A DNA stretch of 56,500 nucleotides, taken from an uncultured Clostridia bacterium (lineage in GTDB: Bacteria > Bacillota > Clostridia > Saccharofermentanales > Saccharofermentanaceae). The stretch covers positions 1 to 56,500 of the forward strand of contig CAMNGC010000013.1 in assembly GCA_946537885.1 (NCBI GenBank), written 5' to 3'. Position numbers and translations under genes: made by a program. Shown here in pieces: positions 8,498 through 16,425 of this stretch. The notes beneath the pieces were generated by a model. It saw nothing but the letters and a program-made list of their open reading frames with translations, searched no databases and had not been told where the DNA came from. Within the stretch, counting starts at the first letter, position 1. The number at the start of each line of letters is the position of its first letter.

Positions 8498-9432
8498 CCT
8501 GCAAATGCACCTCCGTATTCCTTGTCTTCCTTGTAGTAGCTCATGAAGTAGTCCTCGAGAGTTTCTTTTCGATGATGAAGGCCTGTAATCCTGTATTGAG
8601 CCAGAACTGCTACAACCTGATTGATATATTTGTCGTCGGTCACGATACGAAGTCTGTTCTTGGAGTCATTAAGACTTACGATATCAAGGAAGTCACAATC
8701 CTTGGCGAATTGCTGGAACTCCTTGTAGCTGTCCGAGTCATCGAAAGTGACCTCGTATTCTTTTCGAGTAGCGTGTTTCAAGTCATCTGCAACGAAGTCT
8801 GAGACTATCCGCCCATCCTTTATGATGGCGATCCTGTCGCAGGTAGCGTCGACTTCGGAGAAGATGTGACTGGAAAGAAGGATAGTCTTGCCTCGCTTCT
8901 TTTCTTCCTTGACGTAGTCAATAAATACCTGCTGCATCTCCGGGTCAAGACCGCTCGTAGGTTCGTCCATTATGAGAACATCAGGGTCGTTCATAAAAGC
9001 CGTTACGACGGCCAGTTTACGCTTGATGCCCAAGCTCATCCTCTTGGTCTCGCCGGCCGGATCCAGCTCGAAAATATCCAGCAGTTTCTTAAGGTGACTG
9101 TCATCCTTGCAGTGCTGCATATCCATCATCATCCTCAGGAATTCATATCCCGTAAGTCCGGCCGGAAGGGCGATCTCACCGGGGATATAGCCCACATTTT
9201 GCAGGATCTGATGATAGTTGCTGAAGGTCTCCTTGCCGAAGATCCTGGTGCTGCCGGAATCGGGCTTGGAGAACCCCATCAAGTGTCTGATGGTAGTTGA
9301 TTTGCCGGCTCCGTTAGGGCCTAAGAAACCGAACACTTCGCCTTTTCCGACGTGGAAAGAAACATCAAAGACGCCGCGACCGAAGCCGTAGTCTTTGGTC
9401 AGATCGCTTACTTCAATGATCTTTGAGTCCAT
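8494..9432 (-). CDS. ABC exporter ATPase, first copy
   Basis: This 312-residue ATPase has Walker A GPNGAGKST, signature-like RMSLGIKRK, Walker B VLIMDEP with TSGLDP, and switch SSHIF. It is a paralogue of the ATPase at 7580-8497 and shares the opening pattern DLTKDYGxGRG. The ribosome site GGGAGG precedes ATG 9432. It is co-transcribed with the HdeD-like gene 3 bases upstream. Two ATPases with one permease suggest a heterodimeric nucleotide-binding pair or a permease homodimer. Confidence 0.88.
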   Translation of the reverse strand: MDSKIIEVSDLTKDYGFGRGVFDVSFHVGKGEVFGFLGPNGAGKSTTIRHLMGFSKPDSGSTRIFGKETFSNYHQILQNVGYIPGEIALPAGLTGYEFLRMMMDMQHCKDDSHLKKLLDIFELDPAGETKRMSLGIKRKLAVVTAFMNDPDVLIMDEPTSGLDPEMQQVFIDYVKEEKKRGKTILLSSHIFSEVDATCDRIAIIKDGRIVSDFVADDLKHATRKEYEVTFDDSDSYKEFQQFAKDCDFLDIVSLNDSKNRLRIVTDDKYINQVVAVLAQYRITGLHHRKETLEDYFMSYYKEDKEYGGAFAG

Positions 9433-9435
9433 TTG

Positions 9436-10020
9436 TCATACCTCCCATTCTTTATCGATCCGGTCAGGTCTCTGATTCCGGATGATCTTTACGGTAAAAA
9501 GTGCGACCGAGAAGCTTAATGACGCCTCGGCCAAAAGCTCGATCCCGAGCATGACGGTGAGAAATCTCGCGCTGCTGTCCGGCAGATATATCAGGACTAC
9601 GCCGAAGACGCAGGAAATGACAGCCAGCAACATGATGACAGGCCAGGATCTTATCCCGAACCTCCTCGAGTCAACGGCGATCCTGATCTTGAAGAGCCCT
9701 TCGGCAAAGATCGTTATGCCCAAAGCCGTTGTCATAAAGCTGATAGCCGCATTCGTGTGATTTAAGATCAGAATGCCGATAATGATCGAGAGAATTCCGA
9801 ACTCCATGTCGAACTGAAAAGCCAGCCGAAAGAGGTCCTTGGAGTAATATCCGATCAGCTTAATAATGCCGAAGAGGATCATTACGCTGCCGACACATAT
9901 GGCTATTGTCCTGACAGATAAGTCGGGGAAGATGATCATCAGACCGCCCAGAAAAGCGAATATGATCGAGATAACTATATATCCGATCTTGGCTGTTCTC
10001 ATGGGCAGAATAGATCTCAT
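9436..10020 (-). CDS. HdeD-like (DUF308) six-helix membrane protein
   Basis: The protein has 194 residues and about six transmembrane helices in three hairpins. Repeating motifs such as GSVMILFGIIKLIGYY, GILSIIIGILIL and GITIFAEGLFKI are typical of the DUF308/HdeD family, linked to acid resistance in Escherichia coli. The start has the ribosome site GAGGTGAG. It is the first gene of the ABC exporter operon and probably acts in the same envelope-stress response. The biochemical role is unknown. Confidence 0.8.
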   Translation of the reverse strand: MRSILPMRTAKIGYIVISIIFAFLGGLMIIFPDLSVRTIAICVGSVMILFGIIKLIGYYSKDLFRLAFQFDMEFGILSIIIGILILNHTNAAISFMTTALGITIFAEGLFKIRIAVDSRRFGIRSWPVIMLLAVISCVFGVVLIYLPDSSARFLTVMLGIELLAEASLSFSVALFTVKIIRNQRPDRIDKEWEV

Positions 10021-10324
10021 TTATCTCACCTCGTTTTCTTTTTCCAAGGCAAAGGATAACAAAGGGCGTTTGCTGCTTGAATATGCAAAAAGGAGCCCGT
10101 GTCCAAGTTTTGGGCAAATGGGGGTGAAATGCCCAAAAGAGGCTATGGAGCACAGGGAGTTGAGATTGGATTTCCCGATAGAGTTCCCTGTGTGCAGGGA
10201 AGTGTTCTGGGAAACGGAATGTGTGAGGGTGGCTGTCTACCAATCATGTCTCTCTTTTTCGAAAAGGTAGACAAAAAGGCCTCATTTGAGGGACATAAGG
10301 GCTTTGTGACATTCGGCCGGCAGT
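10021..10324. promoter_or_regulatory. Gap with three inverted repeats, likely control region of the HdeD-ABC operon
   Basis: No coding capacity is evident. Three dyads are present: TTTTGGGCA (10108-10116) with TGCCCAAAA (10130-10138), CACAGGGA (10151-10158) with TCCCTGTG (10185-10192), and GTCTACC (10235-10241) with GGTAGAC (10266-10272). On the minus strand TTGGAC, 17 bases and TATTCA is a weak promoter candidate near the first dyad. No dyad has a U-tract on the minus-strand exit side, so operator function is likelier than termination. Confidence 0.45.
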
Positions 10325-10882
10325 TTATTGCTCTGCGCTCTTACGGATCGCCGACTCTGTGATGCCGCCGTAGAGCTCCCAGAAACGGGCAAACCTTGAT
10401 CTTATATCGTCGGTCATGCCTTCTCTCATCCACTTTATTATCATGCCGAAGCACTGGCATACGGTGGCTGACACGATTATCTCCCTGTCTTCATCCTTTA
10501 TCTTTATGCCTTTGCAGAGCATATCAAAATATTCCGATATCAGGTGCATAAGGATCTTCCAGAGATATTCTTCGTAGACATCACGGCTTACGGAATTATA
10601 GATGTGTAAAACCGCTCGTCTGTGTTCTAAGGCAAAGTCAACTGTAGCCATCATGCAGTCCTCGATGCTGTCGAAAGTCTTGTATTCCGATGTTATCCTG
10701 ACGGCCTCGTCCGTTATCATTTCCTCAAGAAGAGAAGGGATATCATGGTAGTGATAATAAAAGGAATTACGGTTGATCCCGCAATCCTCAACGATATCCT
10801 TGACGGTTATTGACGATAATGGTTTTTGTTCCAGTAGCTTAAGAAAAGAGTTCTTGATCGCTGACTCGGTAAATGACGGCAT
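10325..10882 (-). CDS. TetR family transcriptional regulator
   Basis: This 185-residue protein has an N-terminal TetR helix-turn-helix (residues 8-55: ITVKDIVEDCGINRNSFYYHY) and an all-helical C-terminal region with KWMREGM near residue 158, resembling the TetR subgroup that includes DhaS-like regulators. It lies upstream of, and on the same strand as, the HdeD-ABC exporter operon. It probably represses that operon, itself, or both. The dyads in the following gap are operator candidates. The effector is unknown. Confidence 0.85.
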   Translation of the reverse strand: MPSFTESAIKNSFLKLLEQKPLSSITVKDIVEDCGINRNSFYYHYHDIPSLLEEMITDEAVRITSEYKTFDSIEDCMMATVDFALEHRRAVLHIYNSVSRDVYEEYLWKILMHLISEYFDMLCKGIKIKDEDREIIVSATVCQCFGMIIKWMREGMTDDIRSRFARFWELYGGITESAIRKSAEQ

Positions 10883-10953
10883 AGATTAAATAGCAGATGG
10901 CATGATGCTCATCTTTTCCCCTCTCTGAGCGTTTATTTAGTTCATTATAACAA

Positions 10954-10982
10954 TTGATGACATTTGCTGCATATTTTATAAT
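10954..10982 (+). promoter_or_regulatory. Promoter of the cobalamin riboswitch and btu operon
   Basis: -35 TTGATG (10954-10959), 17-base spacer, -10 TATAAT (10977-10982). The predicted start is near 10989, immediately before the riboswitch. Confidence 0.8.
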
Positions 10983-10984
10983 GC

Positions 10985-11150
10985 AAAGTACCGTCGGTGC
11001 TCCGTAAAAGGAGGTAAAAGGGAACCGGGTGCAAATCCCGGACAGCCCCCGCTACTGTCAGTGCTTATGAGATCTCATATCCATTGGACGTCCAATGCGT
11101 CTGAGAAGGGAGATACTCTTAAAGGCATAAGTCAGGAAACCTGCCGATGA
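10985..11150 (+). promoter_or_regulatory. Cobalamin riboswitch
   Basis: The conserved aptamer elements occur in order: CGGTGCTCC, AAAAGGGAACCGGGTGCAAA, TCCCGG, then AGCCCCCGCTACTGT, and at the 3' end AGTCAGGAAACCTGCCG. These are the B12-box landmarks of the AdoCbl-type riboswitch. About 50 bases separate it from the btuF-like start. A GC-rich stretch (CTGCGGTGGGCGGC) just before the ribosome site could sequester it, suggesting translational control. It supports B12 or another corrinoid as the substrate of the downstream transporter. Confidence 0.95.
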
Positions 11151-11202
11151 GTTTGTTTTTACGTGTTTTGCTGCGGTGGGCGGCAAAGCTCGGAGGTTAA
11201 TT

Positions 11203-12171
11203 ATGAAAAGAAGAATCGCAGGATTGGTTCTTGTCGTTTCCATGCTTGGAGGCGCTCTTTGTGCGTGCTCTGACAGTGACAAGGACTCTGACGAGACAAC
11301 AGCGGCAACTGAGGATACTGAGGCTGCTGAAGAGACAGAGGCGGCCGATGAGACAGAGGCTCCCGAAGAGACTGACGAGGCAGAGCCATCTGAGTCTGAT
11401 GCTGCTGTCAGCAAGATCGTGAGCCTGTCACCCACGGTCACGGAGATCGTTTTCGCTCTGGGCGGCGGTGACAAAGTCGTTGGTGTTACATCTTATGATG
11501 ATTATCCCGAAGATGTTTTCACCAAGACAGTTGTAGGCGATACGATGGATCCCGATGTTGAGACGATAATCACGCTTGAGCCGGATATCGTTTTCGCTTC
11601 AGTATTCCTTTCTGAGGATGCTCAGAATGCCATCAGTGACGCCGGTCTTGAGCTCGTTGTAGTCGAAGATGGCGCTAACGTTGAGGATATGATAGCTCAC
11701 GTTCAGATGGTAGCTGACCTTATCGGCATGAGCGAAGAGGGTGAGGAGCTCGCCATGAGCCTCTCCGACAGAGTCGCAGAGGTAGTTGATTCCTCTGTTG
11801 ATGCCGATGTAAGCGTTTACTATGTAGCCGGTTACGGTGAGTATGGTGATTTCACGGCCGGCGAGGGCACATTCGTCGACAACCTCATCACTTTGGCAGG
11901 AGCTGTCAATGCCGGCGCTGCGGCAGACGGTTGGAGCATCTCTCAGGAGGCTATCCTTGAGGCAGATCCTGACTATCTGCTGATCCCTGATTGGGCAACC
12001 GATATCACGACAATGGAGCCTTATGCTTCTCTTACAGCTGTGAAAGAGGGCAGAGTCATCACTGTTGACGTAAACCTTTTCGACAGACAGGGACCTCGTA
12101 ATGTTGATGCTATTGAGCTGATCCAGGGACTCGTTGCCGATTATGCAGAAGCAGAAGCTGATGCAGCCTGA
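11203..12171 (+). CDS. btuF: Cobalamin-type ABC transporter substrate-binding lipoprotein
   Basis: The protein has 322 residues. It has a lipoprotein signal with lipobox LCAC (Cys22), then about 45 residues made mostly of Glu, Asp, Thr and Ala as a linker, and then a class III periplasmic-binding domain (IVSLSPTVTEIVFALG, DPDVETIITLEPDIVFAS, a long central helix, and ILEADPDYLLIP). This is the BtuF/FhuD fold used for corrinoids and siderophores. The riboswitch directly upstream argues for corrinoid. ATG 11203 has the ribosome site GGAGG; the longer open frame starts inside the expression platform. Its stop overlaps the permease start. Confidence 0.9.
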   Translation: MKRRIAGLVLVVSMLGGALCACSDSDKDSDETTAATEDTEAAEETEAADETEAPEETDEAEPSESDAAVSKIVSLSPTVTEIVFALGGGDKVVGVTSYDDYPEDVFTKTVVGDTMDPDVETIITLEPDIVFASVFLSEDAQNAISDAGLELVVVEDGANVEDMIAHVQMVADLIGMSEEGEELAMSLSDRVAEVVDSSVDADVSVYYVAGYGEYGDFTAGEGTFVDNLITLAGAVNAGAAADGWSISQEAILEADPDYLLIPDWATDITTMEPYASLTAVKEGRVITVDVNLFDRQGPRNVDAIELIQGLVADYAEAEADAA

Positions 12172-13210
12172 TAAGACAGGTAGCAGGTTTATTCTGAAGG
12201 TGACCGTGGCTGCCATCGTGCTTTTATGTGCGATGGCAGTCTCTTCTTGCCTCGGAAGTGCCAACATCAAGATTGGCGATATTGTTAAATTCTTTACAGG
12301 AAGGGAAGATGAGCTTAGTCGGACGACCTTGGTAATCCTTAAACGCATCAGGCTCCCGCGCGTGGCGATGGGTGCGCTGGTAGGCGGCGCGCTGGCAGCA
12401 GTCGGCGCAGTCATGCAGGGAATTTTCCGTAACCCGATGGCTGATCCTTCTGTCCTGGGGATCTCATCCGGAAGCGCCCTCGGCGCCGCGATCGCGATAA
12501 TCTGCGGCTTTGACGGGGCGATTGTCGGAGGAACTTTTACCGGAACATACATCGGTGCCATGATCGGCGCGGCGATAACGTGGTTTATGGTCTTTGTTAT
12601 CGCCCAGCAGACCGGCGAATATGACATGAACTCCACCTTGCTGGCAGGTATTGCGATCTCGTCCATTATGAGCGCCTTGATCACGGTGTTGATGACCTTT
12701 CATCGTGCCAACATGGATCGTATCTATTTGTGGATGCTGGGCTCCCTGTCCAATTCATCTTTCTCCGAGGTGCTGACCATGCTGATAGCGGATGCGGTGT
12801 GTCTGACGCTGCTGATAATCATGGCGCCGAGGATCGATGTTCTGAAGCTGGGGCGCGAGACTGCGCTGACACTGGGGGTCAAGAGTTCGTCGACTATGGG
12901 CGTGGTGCTTTGTCTGTCGTCAATACTGCTGGCTTGCTGCGTGGCCGCAACCGGCATTATCGGCTTCGTGGGTCTTATAATTCCGCACATAGTGGAGTTT
13001 TTCGGTGCTCGAAAAATGCGCGAGAAGCTTATACTGAGCTTCCTTGTCGGCGCTGTTTTTCTTGTGGTTTGTGATACCTTCGCCAAGACCGTGGTTGCCC
13101 CCGGCGAGATGGCCATCGGTGCCTTGACCAGTCTTATCGGCGCCCCTTATTTCCTCTGGCTTCTGATGAAAAATCGTATTGTGCGTAAAGGGGGTAAGAT
13201 ACGAGCATGA
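12161..13210 (+). CDS. btuC: Cobalamin-type ABC transporter permease (FecCD family)
   Basis: This protein of about 349 residues has some ten hydrophobic segments and the FecCD motifs RLPRVAMGALVGGALAAVG, GIFRNPMADPSVLGIS and GLIIPHIVE. It forms the membrane channel for the btuF-like protein and the ATPase that follows. The ATG at 12161 overlaps the btuF-like stop by 11 bases; an ATG at 12143 would add six residues. Neither has a strong ribosome site, so translational coupling is likely. The ATPase overlaps its stop by 4 bases. Confidence 0.9.
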   Translation: MQPDKTGSRFILKVTVAAIVLLCAMAVSSCLGSANIKIGDIVKFFTGREDELSRTTLVILKRIRLPRVAMGALVGGALAAVGAVMQGIFRNPMADPSVLGISSGSALGAAIAIICGFDGAIVGGTFTGTYIGAMIGAAITWFMVFVIAQQTGEYDMNSTLLAGIAISSIMSALITVLMTFHRANMDRIYLWMLGSLSNSSFSEVLTMLIADAVCLTLLIIMAPRIDVLKLGRETALTLGVKSSSTMGVVLCLSSILLACCVAATGIIGFVGLIIPHIVEFFGARKMREKLILSFLVGAVFLVVCDTFAKTVVAPGEMAIGALTSLIGAPYFLWLLMKNRIVRKGGKIRA

Positions 13211-13914
13211 TAACACCCCTGACCATAGACATTAAAGATCTTACGGTTGCTTACGGTGATCGAAAAATCCTCGACAATATAAATCTGTCTTTTGCCCCGG
13301 GGAAGATCCATTGTATACTGGGCCCCAACGGCTGCGGTAAGTCGACTCTCGTTAAACAGATAGTCCGCCTATATGCATCGACAGGCGAACTTGCTTATGT
13401 TGCCCAGGAGACATACGGCAGCATAGCATTGACACTCAGAGATTATGTATGTCTCGGAAGATATGACAGGAGTAAATTCCTCGGCGGGCTTAATAAAACA
13501 GACCGCGATCTTGTTGACGCGGCTATTCATTCCATGCGCCTTGAGGGAATGGAGGACCAGATCTTTGATACCTTAAGCGGCGGTGAGAAGCAGCGCGCAA
13601 TGATCGCCCGTGCACTCGCCCAGGATACCGGCTGGTTCATCCTCGACGAACCGACATCCAGTCTTGATCCCAGGCATGTTCGCATGATTACGGAAGTCAT
13701 CCTTGATCTTGTTTCCCGCGGTCGATCCGTCATAATTGTCCTTCACGATCTGAATGCCGCTTCCGGCGTAGCCGACCGCTTTGTTATGATGAAGTCTGGA
13801 GGGATCATTGCCACAGTTGATGCTCTCGACGGCGACCTGCTGACTGAGGTCTACGACACACCGTTCGTGACTGCCGTAACTGAAGACGGGCGAAGGGTGT
13901 GGATGCCGAAGTGA
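13207..13914 (+). CDS. btuD: Cobalamin-type ABC transporter ATPase
   Basis: The protein has 235 residues. It has Walker A GPNGCGKST, signature LSGGEKQR, Walker B WFILDEP with TSSLDP, and H-loop VLHDLN, matching FepC/BtuD import ATPases. Its ATG overlaps the permease stop (ATGA). It powers uptake by the riboswitch-controlled corrinoid importer. It is the last gene of the operon; the next gene is convergent, 30 bases away. Confidence 0.92.
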   Translation: MITPLTIDIKDLTVAYGDRKILDNINLSFAPGKIHCILGPNGCGKSTLVKQIVRLYASTGELAYVAQETYGSIALTLRDYVCLGRYDRSKFLGGLNKTDRDLVDAAIHSMRLEGMEDQIFDTLSGGEKQRAMIARALAQDTGWFILDEPTSSLDPRHVRMITEVILDLVSRGRSVIIVLHDLNAASGVADRFVMMKSGGIIATVDALDGDLLTEVYDTPFVTAVTEDGRRVWMPK

Positions 13915-13944
13915 GCTTCTAAATTAGGTTATCCCAACGATTGA

Positions 13945-15003
13945 TCACTCGCCGTCATCGTCGCGCTTCTTGAACAGGCCTGAGAACAAACCGTCGACCT
14001 TGGCATCATCTTCTTCATAGTATGACTTATCGTAAGTATGTGCAGAAGATGATTGTGTTTTGTCTGTGCTAATAGTTTCTGAAGCTTTGAATGCGTCATC
14101 GTCCTTGTAGGGCGCCGGAGGTGCGGCCGGAGGTGCGGCCGAAGATGCGCCGCTCCCGTAAGGCGGTATACTATCGGCCGAACTGTCAACACCGTAGGGA
14201 GATGATTGAGGGAAGACCATATTACCTGCGGCATCGCCTTTTCGAGAGTTGGTGAATTTGATTATCTTTACGATGATGAAGATGGCCGAAAATGCGAAGA
14301 AGAAGCAGAATCCTGCTATGAGAAGTTTAAGTGAAAGCGGGAACTTGACATAACTCAGGTCATCAGTAAATGTGTAGAAGGAATCGGTAAGAGCATCACT
14401 GGGGTTTTGTGTTACGTTGAGCAGGTTGGCATAAAGGTTAACGTCGAATTCTTCGATATCGGAATCGGGGATCGAACTGTCGATCTTGCTGCCCGCTATA
14501 AGCTCATAATACCAGTTCTCAGAGTCTATTATCTCCGTATTTGTCGAGTAAACGACCAGGATGTGGTACTCGTCGTCGAACATGTCGTTGTAAAGATCGG
14601 ATGCATACTGCTCGATGTCAGTGTAGGGACCGTTGAGGTATAGATCCGGATTGTTTGTATAGGATCTGCCTTCCTGCCAGACGCGGTTGTCTATCGTGAC
14701 AACAGCTGCTGATACACCGGATTTGTCGAGAAAGTCATCCATGGCGTTCTCAAGCTCGGAAGTATCGCCGAGAACCCCGGCATTGTCCTCGATGAATGTG
14801 CCGGCATCGTATTTGTCAGTAGAGATCTTCTCGTTCCCAATGTTGGTGAATATCACTGCAATACCAATAAACACAGGAAGGATAAACGGGATCATGAATA
14901 TGATGAGGCATCCCTTGAGACACCCGGAAGCGTGATTCGGTATCTCGCTAGTATGAGAATCTGGCCAGACTTGACGTGATCCGTTTCCGACTGTTTGTGA
15001 CAT
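13945..15003 (-). CDS. TPM-like membrane-anchored protein, copy 1
   Basis: The protein has 352 residues. One transmembrane helix lies near residues 32-54, followed by an extracytoplasmic domain of about 150 residues with VLGDTSELENAMDDFL, VSAAVVTIDN and YHILVVYS, which resembles the TPM (YgcG/PsbQ-like) fold. A second helix follows near residue 230, then a cytoplasmic tail rich in Pro, Ala and Ser ending GLFSGLFKKR. It is a clear paralogue of the protein at 15256-16368. It has the ribosome site GGGGAGGAAAG. The function is unknown; TPM domains occur in membrane proteins of several roles. Confidence 0.75.
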   Translation of the reverse strand: MSQTVGNGSRQVWPDSHTSEIPNHASGCLKGCLIIFMIPFILPVFIGIAVIFTNIGNEKISTDKYDAGTFIEDNAGVLGDTSELENAMDDFLDKSGVSAAVVTIDNRVWQEGRSYTNNPDLYLNGPYTDIEQYASDLYNDMFDDEYHILVVYSTNTEIIDSENWYYELIAGSKIDSSIPDSDIEEFDVNLYANLLNVTQNPSDALTDSFYTFTDDLSYVKFPLSLKLLIAGFCFFFAFSAIFIIVKIIKFTNSRKGDAAGNMVFPQSSPYGVDSSADSIPPYGSGASSAAPPAAPPAPYKDDDAFKASETISTDKTQSSSAHTYDKSYYEEDDAKVDGLFSGLFKKRDDDGE

Positions 15004-15255
15004 TTATTCTTTCCTCCCCTTATTATGTGTAACTAATAATAGCACTGATATAACTGAGGCGGCAACTATTGCGACAGCAGGCACCGACCCATTCGAATCT
15101 AAGCTGTCGTATGTCCCGGATAGCTCTCGTGAGTATACGGTGTAGTTGACTGTCAGTGTAACGGGTTCATTTTCTGCATATGATACACAAGGGCGTGATC
15201 TGAGGGATATCGCCGAGAGCCTCTCGTCCAGACTGAAGCTGTATATAGAGGAGAA
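15004..15255 (-). pseudogene. Start-less coding remnant with a C-terminal transmembrane segment
   Basis: On the minus strand 83 codons are open, in frame with and directly after the TAA of the TPM-like copy 2. They end in a TAA abutting the ATG of copy 1. The translation looks like real protein: SLDERLSAISLRSRP, EPVTLTVNYTVYSREL, then the hydrophobic AVAIVAASVISVLLLV and a basic tail HNKGRKE. There is no ATG, GTG or TTG start in frame except a GTG near the end. The best reading is the 3' end of a gene for an exported, C-terminally anchored protein whose front was lost. Readthrough of the TAA is possible but unsupported. Confidence 0.45.
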
Positions 15256-16368
15256 TTACTCGTAATCATCATCTTTTTTTCGCTTGAAAAGACTGGCGAT
15301 AAGGCTTTCGCCGCCCTCGGCTTCATCGTCTCCATAGTCAGAGTCACTGTTTGGCGTGATTTTTTGGAAAGGATTGCTTTGTTCGGAAGCTGAATCATCC
15401 CCACTATAAGGCGATCTGAAGTCTGTATATGTGGAGCCGGGAGCTGCCGTAGGTGTAGGCGGAGTTACTGTATTTATCGGACCGGTCGGAGGAGGAGTCG
15501 GCATCGGCGGTGCCCCGTAAGATGAATTAAAGGATGATTTGTAATTACGATGCTCAGAAGCTTTCCTGAAGAACCTTAATTTGAAAAGCACACAGGTTAT
15601 AACTATCATGATCCCGAAGAAGAGCGCGAGCTTCGTGACCATTTTTGTCAGACTTTTTGAGATTACAGTATATCTTATAAGATCATGAGTTGCTTCGTAG
15701 AGCGCGTAGGAAGGGGCTTGCTTCTTATCCAGTTCATTCTTAAGCGTCTCGTTGAATTTTCTTATAGCGGAATCAGACAGGAATGACTTGGTATCCTCTC
15801 CTCGGTAGTCTGCCCAGTTCCAGTTCTCTTCGTATCCGAGGCCTAACTGATCATTGGCCAGCACAACGAGCCAGTGCTTTTGATCATCAAAATTTCTGCT
15901 GTAAAGATCTGCCGTGTATTGAGTCAGATCTCTATAGTTGTCCCCCGTGATCAGGTCGATCTCATCCCCCTTGCAGATGTCGCTGCCATCCTGCCATACG
16001 CTGTTGTCGATGGTGATAATGACAGCCGATACACCTGTCTTATCAAGCAGTATCTCAAGCTGGTTTTCCAGTTCATCCGTATCCCCTAAGATACCTGCCG
16101 TATCTTCGATCATGACACCGGAATCATAGGAGGAGGGCTTGATAGTTTGTTTGCCGCTAAAAAAGCCGAGCATGACCGAGCCGATGACGACAGGCAGAAT
16201 AGTCATGATGACAAAAGCGATAACGATTATCTTTACGAGCTTAAGTTTTCTGTTATTATCGGGTCTCTGATAGAAATACCGGGGTTGACCGTTCCCGTTA
16301 TAGCCGGCATAGAGATTTGCTCTCTGATCGAAAATACTTCCCTTACGGGTCCCTCGTTGATCTGCCAT
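15256..16368 (-). CDS. TPM-like membrane-anchored protein, copy 2
   Basis: The 370-residue protein has the same layout as the copy at 13945-15003: a helix near residues 47-70, an extracytoplasmic TPM-like domain (ILGDTDELENQLEILLDK, VSAVIITIDNSVWQDG, HWLVVLAN), a second helix near 240, and a Pro/Thr-rich cytoplasmic tail ending SLIASLFKRKKDDD. The matching C-terminal ends show that the stop codon is genuine. It starts 57 bases after the ABC-2/CPBP gene on the same strand and may share its transcript. The ribosome site is GAGGGA. Function unknown. Confidence 0.75.
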   Translation of the reverse strand: MADQRGTRKGSIFDQRANLYAGYNGNGQPRYFYQRPDNNRKLKLVKIIVIAFVIMTILPVVIGSVMLGFFSGKQTIKPSSYDSGVMIEDTAGILGDTDELENQLEILLDKTGVSAVIITIDNSVWQDGSDICKGDEIDLITGDNYRDLTQYTADLYSRNFDDQKHWLVVLANDQLGLGYEENWNWADYRGEDTKSFLSDSAIRKFNETLKNELDKKQAPSYALYEATHDLIRYTVISKSLTKMVTKLALFFGIMIVITCVLFKLRFFRKASEHRNYKSSFNSSYGAPPMPTPPPTGPINTVTPPTPTAAPGSTYTDFRSPYSGDDSASEQSNPFQKITPNSDSDYGDDEAEGGESLIASLFKRKKDDDYE

Positions 16369-16425
16369 AATCTGTCCCTCCCGAGATATGATCTTTTATT
16401 CCATATTTTCGATTATACACTAATA

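Noticed and set aside
11599..12684. Open frame of 361 codons on the minus strand
   Set aside because: It is antisense to btuF and btuC, which have firm domain evidence and a riboswitch.
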